Shown: piece after piece, positions 11,298 through 23,104 of the stretch
How positions within the stretch are numbered: position 1 is the stretch's first letter
Layout of the letters: the number at the start of each line of letters is the position of its first letter
DNA from: Ottelia alismoides
Taxonomy: Eukaryota; Streptophyta; Magnoliopsida; Alismatales; Hydrocharitaceae
Assembly (NCBI GenBank): GCA_037367405.1
Contig: JAZKJV010003260.1
Span: 103,200-167,199, forward strand
Length of the DNA: 64,000 nt
Reading direction: 5' to 3'
The notes under the pieces: model-generated
What the model saw: the letters and a program-made list of their open reading frames with translations, nothing else
Told to the model about the DNA's origin: nothing
Databases searched by the model: none
Program-made: the position numbers and the translations under genes

Positions 11298-12343
11298 TCA
11301 AAACTTTAGGATGAAGGGCCATTTTAAAGTATCAAATGCTTTTCTGAAGTCTATTTTCAACACTAGAGCCTTAGTTTTCCTTCTATTCCAATCATGGACA
11401 ATCGAAGATGTAACAAGGAAGGCATCCGTTGCGGATCTGTTCTTCAAGAAGGCACATTGGGAAGGTGGTATGTTGTTCGCAAGAAAGGATGTCCATCCAT
11501 TAGCTATTACTTTGGATATTATGCGTATCGGTAAATTGATTAAGCTAATTGGTCTATAGTTTTCTATGTTTTCCATTCCACCTTTCTTATAGATTAAAGA
11601 AAAAGGGTGTTGTTTAAATGTCTGAAATCCGATAGTTTAAATCCTTCACTCTGTATATTTGATACCATGTCCATAAAGTCGAATTTTAGCAAGTGCCAAC
11701 ATTTCTTTACAAACTCAATTGTGAGTCCATCAGGTCCCGGTGCTTTGTTGTTTCTGAATGTTCTAATGGTGTCTTGTATTTCCCTCAGAGATATTGGGAC
11801 TGTAAAGATTGATGGGTCCTCTAATTTGATTACTAGATCCAAAGGTATTTCCACAGCAAGGCCTTTAGTCATCCCATCTTCTTCATCTTGAAATAACTTT
11901 GTATAGAAATCTACCACAACCCTTGTGATCTCTTCCCTACCCTGTATTATGTCCCCACTTTCATCTTTCAAAGCCATGATTAGGTTTCTACCCGATTTCT
12001 TGGATGCCATTATTTTCATAAACTTAATATTCTCATTACCTTTTTGTATGTAATTTATCTTTGCTCTCTGCTCCCAAATCATTCTCTCATCATTTCTAAG
12101 AGATTCCAACTTACTGTACAAATCTTTTAGTTTTGCAGCTGCTTCTTTGTGACCCGATTTTATTACATTCTCCCCCTTCCTTATGTTTTCCTCAATTGTC
12201 GCTATTTCTTTATTTATATCAGGGATTTGTTGCCTGCTCCAGAACTTCATGTATCCACGCAATCTTTTCACCTTGACCGTCCATTTGTGGAAGGGGTTGT
12301 CGGAAATAACCTCATTTGTCCAAGAATCATTGACCATTGTCAT
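11298..12343 (-). pseudogene. LINE reverse transcriptase, N-terminal half in two frames
   Basis: The first part (12343-11594) has the linker rich in Lys and Glu and the RT entry motif FRNNKAPGPDGLTIEF. After a break around 11577-11594 the second part (11576-11298) reads NYRPISLIN, KVIANGW, PPSQCAFLKNRSATDA and KIDFRKAFDTLKW, the last holding the first catalytic Asp (motif A). The catalytic YxDD box is absent because the sequence ends here. The protein cannot be active. Confidence 0.85.
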
Positions 12344-12372
12344 AAAAGATTCCCTTCATAACCAGAAGTTTT

Positions 12373-13098
12373 CTATCCTAAAGATACGATTGGATAATCT
12401 AGTCGATCCTCCTCGTAGTAACAAGGATTATGATCAGAAAAAGTTTTTGGTAATCTCCTTGCTTGGGCGCAAGGGAAAGCTGTGTGAAAGTGTATGTCCA
12501 CCAGGATACGATCGAGAATGGCCCACGATTCGCAATCTGAAGATCCATACCATGTAAAAGTTGTCCCTCTCTCTTTTTGCTCAATAAGGTTTGAGCGGTT
12601 TATCCACCTATCAAATCTTTTGTCAAACATTTTTAGTAATTTGTTCGATACACGGTCTGTTCTATTTCTAAGCAGGTTGAAGTCACCCACCAAAATCGAT
12701 AGGATATCCACTATAGTTAATGAGTCGAGAGAGTCAAGAAATTCATTCTTTCTGTCATCTCTCGGCGGCCCATAAATATTTATGAGTCGACAAATCAAGT
12801 TATTTTGTAGCAGTTTGAATTCAAACAAACTGAAGAAAGGGTAGTCTATTTGGTTTACCACAGAGATCTTGTGGCAATCCCAACTGGTCATAATTCCGCA
12901 AGTCTGCCCAATCCTGTTTGCATGCCAATGAAATCTTTCCATTGGTGAATTTATTGGAAGTCTCGAAGTGGTAGTTGTTTTTGTCTCTTGCAAGCAAATG
13001 ACATGAATGTTGTGTTTTGTCACCAGGTTCTGCAATCTGCCAACTTTCCTTGGCCCCCCTAATCCCCTTATATTCCAACTCAACACATTGAATTCCAT
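12373..13098 (-). pseudogene. LINE AP-type endonuclease domain
   Basis: A clean 241-codon frame begins MEFNVLSWNIRGLGG at an ATG and carries the exonuclease-endonuclease-phosphatase landmarks in order: the Asn of SWNIRG, the Glu of CLQETK, INIYGPP, the VGDFN box, FTWYGSS, and the SDHNP box near the end. It nicks target DNA to prime reverse transcription. The frame stops at 12373 where the family normally continues to RT, so a frameshift separates the two domains. The catalytic residues look intact. Confidence 0.85.
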
Positions 13099-13169
13099 TA
13101 TTCGTGTATAGTATTTGAACGCTTCAAAGTCTTTCAGATCTTTTAGAGATGAATAGCTCTTATTTCACT

Positions 13170-14772
13170 TTAAGTAATGTACTTATTCATTGCATAGCTC
13201 AGTAATAAATTTATCTTTTTCCGTATCATTTTGAAACGGAAACGGAAAAAGTCTAGGAGGTTTCTAACTCTATCTGCCTCCATAAGTGAATTTTGTGAAA
13301 GTTTCAAAACATTGTCTGATGGTAAATAATGATTTTCCATACCTTTGCCTTTCGTCATCATTTTGTATGGTGTTGCCGATGGAATTTCTTTTTGCCTAGG
13401 GGTGAGATCCACCACCAGATTTAAAGCACTCTGTATATGTGTCTCCATTGTAAGGTTGCCCGATTCCTGGACCTCCGAGGTTGGCAAATTCTTGATGTGT
13501 TCCCACATCAACGGATTTATTGGTTGACCCTTGCGCTCCAACCAATTTAGTGCGCGCTCCAGATGCACTCTTGTGGGCTCCTCACGTAATTTGCACGCTT
13601 TTCAGTAGATGGGCCCCTGTGTGTTGGGAAAGGGACGACATTTAAGTTGATTCTCTCCCAATCATTTCCAGGGCAGAGATTAAATCTTTCATTCATAAGC
13701 TCGACAATTGGTCCTGTTTGCATATTTCTTCTCGACCATTTGTTTGACTTTCCCTGCATATCTTCCTCCAGATTGAATGCTCCGAGACCATTCTTGAGTG
13801 TGGTTGAATCCACCAGAGGAGTATTGTAGTGGATGAATCTAGCTGATCGAAACTGAGAGACCGGTGAAAAGGTTACTTCAAAGACTCCATCCACCGTGCT
13901 CACCTCAATTGCTCGTGGTACATTTGTAATATCTAGTATGTCAATCAAAAGCTTCACAGCCATGGCATCCCCGCAGTCGAGAGAAAGGTTTGGACATTCA
14001 TAATCTAGGAGCCTTCCAAAACTGTTTGACCATGTTTGCAAGGATGTAAGGGTATCGGTGGTGCAGCGGCAGACCCAAAGCATCCACCCAATATGCAGCG
14101 ACCTCCTCCACTCTTTTCGCTCCAAAGGAGGGGGACCATTTGAAGAACCATAACCAGTTTCCATCGGAGCAGTGAAGCGCAGAGTGGGCCAAGATCTCAA
14201 AGATGGTGAGGAATCGACCTCCCCCACCAGCCGACGCTCGGAGATTCTCCACAGGCGTCAAAGGATGCCTTCGAAACTTCTCTTGATAGAATCTCCCTCG
14301 CGTCGTCGATGGATTCAAAGGAGGTCGAGTATTCGATGATAGGCTTTTTGGAACTCCGAGCGGAGTCGCTTCGCTTCCTCACAAATTTCTGATTTCCAAG
14401 AAGGGAGAAGAGTCTTACCAAGGATGTCTGCACGCATCTTTGCTGCCCGCTGATTGGTCTACATTGGCTCCCTCGCCCGAGCATCTGCAGTAGGGATTGG
14501 TGGGTGTCGGGGATGTGTGTTTGCATCTCCGTCGCGGTGTTGCTAAAACTTCGTCCCTCAATGTTCGGCGACGATGAACGTACCCCGCTTTTGAGGACGG
14601 TGGGGGCCATAGTTTTTGGAGGGGGAAATTCTTGTAGAACAAAACGGCAAGAGGCTGCAATATGACCTTGTCGAAAGCATAGAAAGCAAGAGTCCTCCTT
14701 CGTACAAAATCTAATGATATGTCCTTTCTCGAGGCATCGAAAGCATCGAGTGTTGATTTGATGTGATTTCAC
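13170..14772 (-). pseudogene. LINE ORF1: tandem CCHC zinc knuckles and DUF4283-like region
   Basis: Starting near 14772 the frame shows two adjacent zinc knuckles with CX2CX4HX4C spacing (CFRCLEKGHIIRFC and CFLCFRQGHIAASC). After a frameshift near 14200-14320 the text WSPSFGAKRVEEVAAYWVD and LGLPLHHRYPYILANMVKQF matches the DUF4283 nucleic-acid-binding region found in plant LINE ORF1 proteins, continuing as LLDYECPNLSLDCGDAMAVK. A further segment, 13568-13170, is probably the C-terminal tail. ORF1 proteins bind element RNA to form the transposition particle. The zinc knuckles come before DUF4283, an order I recall from monocot LINE proteins. At least two frame breaks are present. Confidence 0.7.
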
Positions 14773-16330
14773 GAAGCCCAGCGTCGCAGCCTTCGAGTTC
14801 CCGGAATGGGTGTTTCAACCGCGGTTTGTTTTGAAGAGGGCGGTTTGATTTTGTCGTTTAGCTTCGAAATGATTTTGTGTGATATATGCATCGTCTTTTT
14901 TGAGACTGGTTCGTGGTTTGTCAGACTTCGTACGCGGCAAATCTATTCTCATTAATGCCTGGACGTACCTCCTGAGTTTCGAGCCTCTTTTGCGTTTTCA
15001 CATTTCTCCATTCCTTTGTCTTATACCCCTGCCTCCCTTGTTTTTCTGTTGGACCAGACACCAACCTTGTGACTCGATGCTTTGTGCAGTTCTTTCATTG
15101 GAATTTTCGCGGATATGATCTGTTAATGTTGGTTTTGATATCCTATCCAAAGTACTCTTCGCTGTCCCCTAGGCAATGGGCGCTTCGGGAAGGAGCCAAA
15201 TTTTACAAAGTCGTTTGGATTTTCAAAATTTTTGTACGAGCAATTGTTAGGTTCGAAGTTATCGTTGCCTATGTTTTTTCTGAACAAAATCAGGTTTAGT
15301 TTTCTTTCTTTTATTTCAATCTCGTCGTCTCTTTTTTTGAGCACGATATGAATTTTTCCGGGACCCCGTCAATGCCTCACCAATCTTAGAGAAGTCAATA
15401 CACCATTTGGCTTGATCGATCTGATCGACTCATGAGACCTTTTTGGCTTGATCAGTCTGATTGGATCAAGATCATCAGTTTTGTGCCATGGGTTTCTTTT
15501 TTGTAACATATTGCAACGTCAAGTTTGTGTCTCTGTGTAGAGCTTCTATTTGATTGTAGTGAGGATATATTCTTTGCAGCCCTTGAGTTCAGAATTTGGT
15601 CCTTCTGTTTGGATTCTTGAGGATCAGCTTGGATCCAACAGGAGGCTATCTTTTGTGTCCAACATTCTATATTCGATTTTCCATTAAAATTGTATATGCT
15701 TATCCGATTCCGTAGTCCTGAATGATTTTAAATTCATGGTCCATGCCTCTCCTGTCCTTACCTTCTTCGAATCGTTTTTATTTAAGATCGATCACTTCCT
15801 CTCCGTCATGGATGGGTATAATTTTGTCAAATTTGTTAGGGTTAAAACTTTCGATCCTCGTCAGCTGCTTGAATAACTCTGTGTTGGATGTGTTATTATT
15901 CACATCTGAGGATAAGGAATTTTTCCTGCTCTCACTTGTTAATATCTTTTTGATCTTTTTTTTGAAAGTTGTACTCATCTTGTCTTGCTCGAACGTGTGA
16001 TGTTTCTCACAGAGATAGTATTCTCTTATCTTTTTTGATGGTTTTGTCGACGATGATATTGCAGTGTTTGGTACAGGGACAGTGTTTTTGATCCATGTGA
16101 TCTTGTTGGATCGAAGGGTCATTTTCTTTTTGAATCCTTGCAACCCATATCGTTTTTTCCGTTGAATGTAATGCCTTTCCTTTGACTTTCCGATATGATT
16201 TGAAGGGTCTATCTCGTCCCTAGTTTTAGGACTTTACGCTAAGTAGTGAGATGTGTTGAATTTAAAATACCTGAAGGAGCTTTTGCTTAAGAATGAGAGC
16301 CTCAACCTGATCTCTAAAGGTTGGAGACTT
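14773..16330. other. No recognised gene; possible LINE 5' leader
   Basis: Mixed-composition DNA directly upstream of LINE ORF1. A minus-strand open frame at 15778-16143 is rich in Lys, Ser and Asn and one at 15123-15344 is similar in character. Neither has a motif I know. They could be decayed ORF1 or leader sequence of another retroelement, or chance frames. Confidence 0.3.
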
Positions 16331-16418
16331 GTGTTGTTTAGATGATTTGTATCCCCGTGCTTTGATGCGGACGGCCGAGGTGGTCGCGATGAACAACAAC
16401 GGCGCTAGTCAACCTCCG

Positions 16419-16545
16419 CGGGGGGGGGGGGGGGGGGGGGGGCTGATCGCTATTCTGCCTTCGAGGGAGGAGGCTCCGAGAAGGAGAGACGAGCGGGAGA
16501 GGCTCCGAGAAGGAGAGACGAGCGGGAGAGGCTCCGAGCGGTGAA
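16419..16545. repeat. Poly-G run and 31-bp GC-rich tandem duplication
   Basis: About 20-22 consecutive G residues at 16420-16442 are followed by two near-identical units containing GAAGGAGAGACGAGCGGGAG. The open frames across it on both strands are artefacts of this composition. Confidence 0.85.
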
Positions 16546-17580
16546 TATGGTCCGATTATATATGAAACAATATTTATGTGATATGCAATAATTTCAATAA
16601 AAAATGTGTATATTGACACTAATAATAAGACAAGTCATATAGTAATATTGTTCGTATGACTTGAAGCATATATATGTTCATATTGATAATTTTGTTAGTA
16701 TTTTCAACTAATCATTATATATGCTTCTCTTCGACTCTATCCACCTTTTACTAAATAATGTAACTCAATAGCAATAGTTTTTTAATTATATATATATGTA
16801 TTTGATTGACCGAACATCGACCCCACCTATTAGAAATTCCTGGCTCCGCCCCTGAATATAAGATTCTATACTTAATATTATATATATATAATCTTATAAT
16901 ATAATATATTATATGTATATATAAGATTTGTATAATTTATACTTATATATACATTATACTTATATATGCTAAATTATATGCATAAATATAATATATAATT
17001 ATAATACTATATTATATATTAAAGTTTTGATAAAATTAAACTATTTAAATAATCTAATCATGGTTTTTCTTACAAAAAGCTGACTTTATAATGTAATAAA
17101 AACAAAGCTTCTCACATTTTATTGAAAAAACACTCAAATCTGTCTTTAGCCGTGCAAAGCACGGGTTGCGCACTTGTTTTGTTTTAACTTTGGCTTTATT
17201 TGAATATTCATTGACTAGGTTGCTTTTTAAAAGGGATTTTTACACTTATGCCTCTAATATTGTAAACGGTATTCAATCAGATGCTTCGTTTATCAAAATG
17301 TAATTAAGATGGGCAAGAACTTTCAACTGTAAGGTTTAGCGTCAAACATAAAAGGGTAGATTTAGGAAGGCATCTATTTAAGACAAAAAATAAAATCATT
17401 CCTCTCTTTTTTACATTAGAAAAATGAGGCCTATAAGAAACAATGTACAATTTAGGTATTTTTTTTGTAATTTATCCTAATATAAATATATCTATATTAT
17501 TTTTTGAATGAAAAAATGATCCCATATGTATAATGTGTGCCCAAAAACTTCACAATTAATCACCAATAAAATGCTTGCAT
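16546..17580. other. AT-rich DNA; possible Helitron 3' end at about 17153-17182
   Basis: The stretch is very AT-rich with TATATA tracts. At 17155-17171 a hairpin GCCGTGC-AAA-GCACGG is followed after a short spacer by GCGCACTTGT. Plant Helitrons usually end with such a hairpin then CTRR; here the final tetranucleotide is CTTG, one base off. No coding sequence is visible. Confidence 0.3.
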
Positions 17581-17599
17581 GTATACAGGTCAGTCGCAA

Positions 17600-18699
<1,100 letters not shown>

Positions 18700-18710
18700 T
18701 ATATATATAT

Positions 18711-19922
18711 GGATTTTATCCAATGCGCACAGGGCTCATTAACGTTTTGGTGCGCACCATTTATTGGCCATACACGTGTATTACCAATTGAGTGGTTACC
18801 TATTTCGAAGGATGTTGTTTTTGGAAGGAGATTAATATGCAAAGCGATTTAACAATAAGTGGTATTCCAATTATATCTCGTCCTAAAAAATAGGAAGATC
18901 GTTTGGAAAGAAAACAATCGAATCGATGATTTCTTATAGAAATCGAGATCCAAATGCTCATGTCAGTAATATATTATATATATATATAATATATAATAGT
19001 CAAGTAAATGGTTGTTGCGAGATCAGTAATATCCAAAACAACGGTCAGTAATTTACATTCATTGTATTACATGGTGCAGAATTCAGTAATATATACACAA
19101 TGGACAAGTAAGTGCTTGTTGTGATGTCAGTAAAACCATAACAAATGGTCAGTAATTTCTATATGTATTAACTACTTTGAATAGAATTCAGTAATTTCGA
19201 CACAATACTCACGTAAATGGTTGTTGTGAGATCAATATTATCCAAACAACGGTCAGTAATTTACATTCATTTTATTACATGGTGCATAATTCAGCAATAT
19301 ATACACAATGGACAAGTGCTTGTTGTGAAGTCAGTAATATCCAAACAACGGCCAGTAAGTGCTTGTCTTATATCACATGTTCAGTAATATGTGTACGATT
19401 CTCAAGTAATAGCTACTATGAGATTAGTAATAACAAAGTAATGGTCAGTAAGTCATGAAGCATTGCTCAAGTAAGAAAGTAACTATTTGTCAATGCAATG
19501 CACATTACATAGACAATGGTATTACTAACCATTTGTTATGTTATTACTGATCGCACAACACACATTTACCTAACCATTTTATACATATTACTAGATTCTG
19601 TACAATGTAACTATTTGGATGTAAATTACTGATCATTTTTTTGATATTACTGATCTCACAATACACATTTACTTGATCGAATTATATTTATTACTATCAT
19701 AGCATTTGGATCGTTAATCATCCGCGTGGAATCATTTATTTGAATTGTTTCTTTCCAAAACCGTCTTCCAATTTTAAGGACGTTGTATAATAGGAAATAT
19801 ATGATTTTTTTAAACACGTCGTAGCCTATAATTAGAAATATAGTTATTGTTAATACACGTGTATGGCCTAAAATGAGTGCTCATTGAAACGCTAATGAGC
19901 CCTGTGCGCAGTGGATAAGCCC
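18711..19922. mobile_element. 1.2 kb terminal-inverted-repeat element with CAGTAAT subrepeats
   Basis: The ends are inverted repeats of about 70 bp: left has GCGCACAGGGCTCATTA and GGCCATACACGTGTATTA, and the right end contains their complements. No transposase frame is present. Inside, CAGTAAT occurs more than ten times in the left two thirds, and its complement ATTACTG recurs in the right third. The flanks are TA and CT microsatellites, so no target duplication is readable and the superfamily is undetermined. Confidence 0.75.
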
Positions 19923-19968
19923 TCTCTCTCTCTATATATATATACACACACACACTCACACACACCCG
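19923..19968. repeat. Compound microsatellite (CT)n(TA)n(CA)n
   Basis: Short CT, TA and CA tracts in succession follow the TIR element, mirroring the compound tract at 18.16-18.32 kb. Confidence 0.9.
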
Positions 19969-21640
19969 AGACCTTTTATATTTGAATGATCTTATTCATA
20001 AATACGTGAAACAGGGAGTGGAGAATTATAAGTTTATTAGGGATGGTAGTGTAAATTGGATCGCATGTAGAGGATGATGAATTATGTTTATTTATTATTC
20101 TCCTTTCTTTTGGAGATTTTTTATTTTGATAAGATACGAAGTGTGAGTTAGTTAAAACGAAACTTATGGTGGAGTATGTTCTAGATATTATGCAATAAAT
20201 AAGTGGAAACAAGGGGAAATTGTTATCATTGGAGTAGTTGTGGAATAGAAAAAGAAATATTTATTCAAGGAATAAGGAAACCATGGGTTAAAAGAAGAAA
20301 TCACATAATTTCTTATCCGCCCCATTCAGATAAGGGGGTGATGAATAAGGCCGGATCAAAGGATAAGAGAATTTATCCGCCGTTCTTATTTAGTTTATTT
20401 GAAGTATATGATCTAATGGATGATGTAATCTTATGTTACTATTTATCCAAGGATAGCTTTTCCGGGTGTAAAATTCCTTTTATCTTGCGATACAAGAATG
20501 GTATCCACATCCTAATAAGGAGGCAAAATAATAATGCAGTTTTGTAGATAATAATCAATACAAAGACTCATGCGGATGATTTTTAATATGAAAATTTAAC
20601 TGGGCAAATTTTATGACCTAAATCTGTTACTTAGGACCTAAATTCCGTTACTTAGGATTATCGAGTAACCATGTACTGAATTAAATTACTTTCACAGACA
20701 ACTCAATGATTTTACAAATACTGCTTTAGTAACCATCAAAATTTATTTTATAATTCTAAAAAATAAATACAAATCTCAGACCTTCATAATGATGTGTTAT
20801 GTAGTTATGTATTAAATCTTAGAAATTTACCCGCTCACTAAAATACTCCAAACATAGTCATGCATCAAGTACTAACATAATATAATAGTAGATTATAAAA
20901 GAGGAGGATTACTACTTCCTAGTTAATCGAATTATAACAAATGAATCTATATTTGAGTTCGATTTGATAAGAAAATATGAATATTTGAGTTTGAGTTCAG
21001 TTCAATGGGAAATGTTCGAGTTCAAGTTCGTTTAGAATACGAATATTCGAGCTCGGCTCAATTGCAGTTTGGTAGGATTTGACTTAGCTCAAACTTGTTT
21101 AGAAAAACAAGTTAAAATTTGGAGTTCGATAATAAAGTTCGATAAACAGTAAAAATAAAAAAATATTCATGAACCCTGAAACTATAACACATATATACAT
21201 ACGTTGAACTTGAACTTTTATCAAACGAGCGTGTGTTATGTTCATGTTCAGTTTAGTAAGCTATTGAACTAAAAATTGAAGTACATCTTCAAATCGTTTA
21301 TAAATGAACTAACATTTAACAAATTATTATCGACTGAACTCTAATCAAATATGAACATGTCCAGTTCGATTAGCAACCTTATACACAACATAGGCTTAAG
21401 CATCTTGGGTAGTGGTCAACAGAACAAATCTTCGATAAAAGTGTGGGTCTAGGTGTAACGTCCAAGGCTTATGTCCCCCAACCGTTGTCGAGAAAAAATA
21501 ATCCTGATAACTTATTTGATACGAGACTTGTTGGACTCATTGACAATAATCCAAAATGTTTAAGCTCAAGTTGTCAAGTAGTAATCGTCATAACATTATC
21601 TCCAAGTTTCTACATTTCTACCTCATGAATCCTAATTGGA
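19969..21640. other. AT-rich intergenic DNA without recognised genes
   Basis: A 114-codon frame at 20203-20547 (+) has no known motif and ordinary intergenic composition, so I do not call it a gene. Between 20940 and 21370 words such as TTCGAGTTC, GAGCTCG and AACTTG recur in a degenerate way, a pattern often seen in plant dispersed repeats. Confidence 0.4.
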
Positions 21641-22650
21641 TTAGGACTCATACTATTGATGTCAATATTGAGACAATAATTGTTGTTCTCACATTCTTGA
21701 GGCTATTTTTGCGAATATGATTCACAAATATAATCTATTAATTAATATGAATAATGATTCATAATAACTAATATTTATACGAATATGATTCATATAAATA
21801 TTTATGCGAATATGATTCACATAATTATTTCAAGATACATGTGTGAATATGATCCACATTAAAAAATATAAATTAGATCTACATTTATTTTTGGATTTAT
21901 GAATAAGATTCATAAGCTACGAGGATCATTGTCATAAAATTAACAATCATGACATTTAGATTATTAAATTAATAAATAAGCAACAACCTCCTTTTATTTA
22001 TGAAAATAAAAGGGTCGTGTATGGTGACACATGACACCGTAATTTTAGAGTCCATGAATTGTACTCTAAGTTAAGATGTTGCTCAATTTATTAACTAATT
22101 TTAATTGGTAATTAAAGGGAGAAAAAATTTTGGGTGCGCAAGGAAATCATAACCTTTGATCCATGATCCAAGGGGAATCATTGTACAAGCCTACATGAAG
22201 AGGAAACTCTTCATAGACGTGTACAATGAGTATAAAAGAGAGTGCATGCCTCCTTCTTTGACAACTCAACTAGTTAGATGCTCAGTCCCTTAGAAATTTC
22301 ATGTTGTGTAGAAGAAGAAGAAGAAGAGTTCTTGAGAATATCCATCTCTCACATTCCTCTTCTTGAAGCCATGTTCGTGAAGACAACATCCAAGTTTGTG
22401 GGAAGCAACACAATTCATCTCCGTGCCCACGAGAGAGACAATGCGGATCATACTTAATTCATTGGTTTTTTTACTAAAAATTCAAGCTTCAAGAGGTAAC
22501 CATGATCTATTCTTTATATTCATTATGGATATTATAAATTATTTTGAAAATTATTTCCTAAGAATTAATTATTTCGAAATATATGATCGTTGTGCTGGAA
22601 TTTCTTGTTCATGCGATGAACATACAATGCTTTAAGCAAAAATGTTTGAT
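21640..22650 (+). mobile_element. Copia-LTR-like region, copy 1
   Basis: The 5' part repeats words like GAATATGATTCACATA; the 3' part has a TATA box (GAGTATAAAAGAGAG at about 22230) followed by a leader with AGAAGAAGAAGAAG and CACAATTCATCTCCGTGCCCACGAG. The same order and wording occur at 43.0-44.0 kb and, less clearly, at 44.9-45.7 kb. Exact ends were not found. LTR identity is inferred from this layout. Confidence 0.4.
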
Positions 22651-23104
22651 AAATATTCCATATTCTGTAATGCGAAGTTCTTGAATCTTCAATTAGTTCA
22701 TTCAACTTGCTCATTCGATCTTACACCTTAAAGCCTGATAACTAAAGATGCGGTGGAATAAAGTGAAACTTTATTCTTTCCCTAGAGTTGAGGGTTGGGT
22801 TCTTAGGATGACTTCTTAGATTAGGATCTCGGGCAAAGCTTAAACTCTACACTAGTATATGTAATCCAACACTAATCATTATACTTCTATATATGTATAC
22901 TTACAGAGAATCTGATTAGAGAAGTGGAGTTCCTTTTGAGTGAGACTTGGTTAGACTTAGAGTTTAAGAGTCACATGATACTTGTAGCCTGAATTTCAAG
23001 TCTTGTATCACACATGCATAGTTAGGGTTTGAACGCACTATTCATTTTGTATAACTAATTTATTATTCGAGAATGAGCATTGTTTAAGTATAAGGGGTGG
23101 TGGG
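22650..23104 (+). other. Noncoding 3' tail of a second Athila/Tat-like element
   Basis: The stretch leads into AAGTATAAGGGGTGGTGGG, a purine-rich tract directly before an LTR start. Composition resembles the tail at 2.9-4.0 kb. No coding sequence is visible. Confidence 0.4.

Larger units (their letters stand above)
11298..14772 (-). mobile_element. L1-type LINE (non-LTR retrotransposon), 3'-truncated
   Basis: On the minus strand the order is ORF1 (zinc knuckles then DUF4283-like), AP-type endonuclease, and the first half of reverse transcriptase. Homology stops at the RT motif A (KIDFRKAFDT) at 11298. The YADD box, thumb, RNase H-like and zinc-binding parts are missing and LTR-like DNA follows. 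LINEs normally lose their 5' end; loss of the 3' half implies later insertion or deletion. Several frameshifts and stops make it inactive. The 5' UTR limit above 14772 is not clear. Confidence 0.85.

Noticed and set aside
20203..20547. 114-codon plus-strand frame
   Set aside because: Ordinary intergenic composition and no recognisable motif; the reported start is not supported by a promoter.
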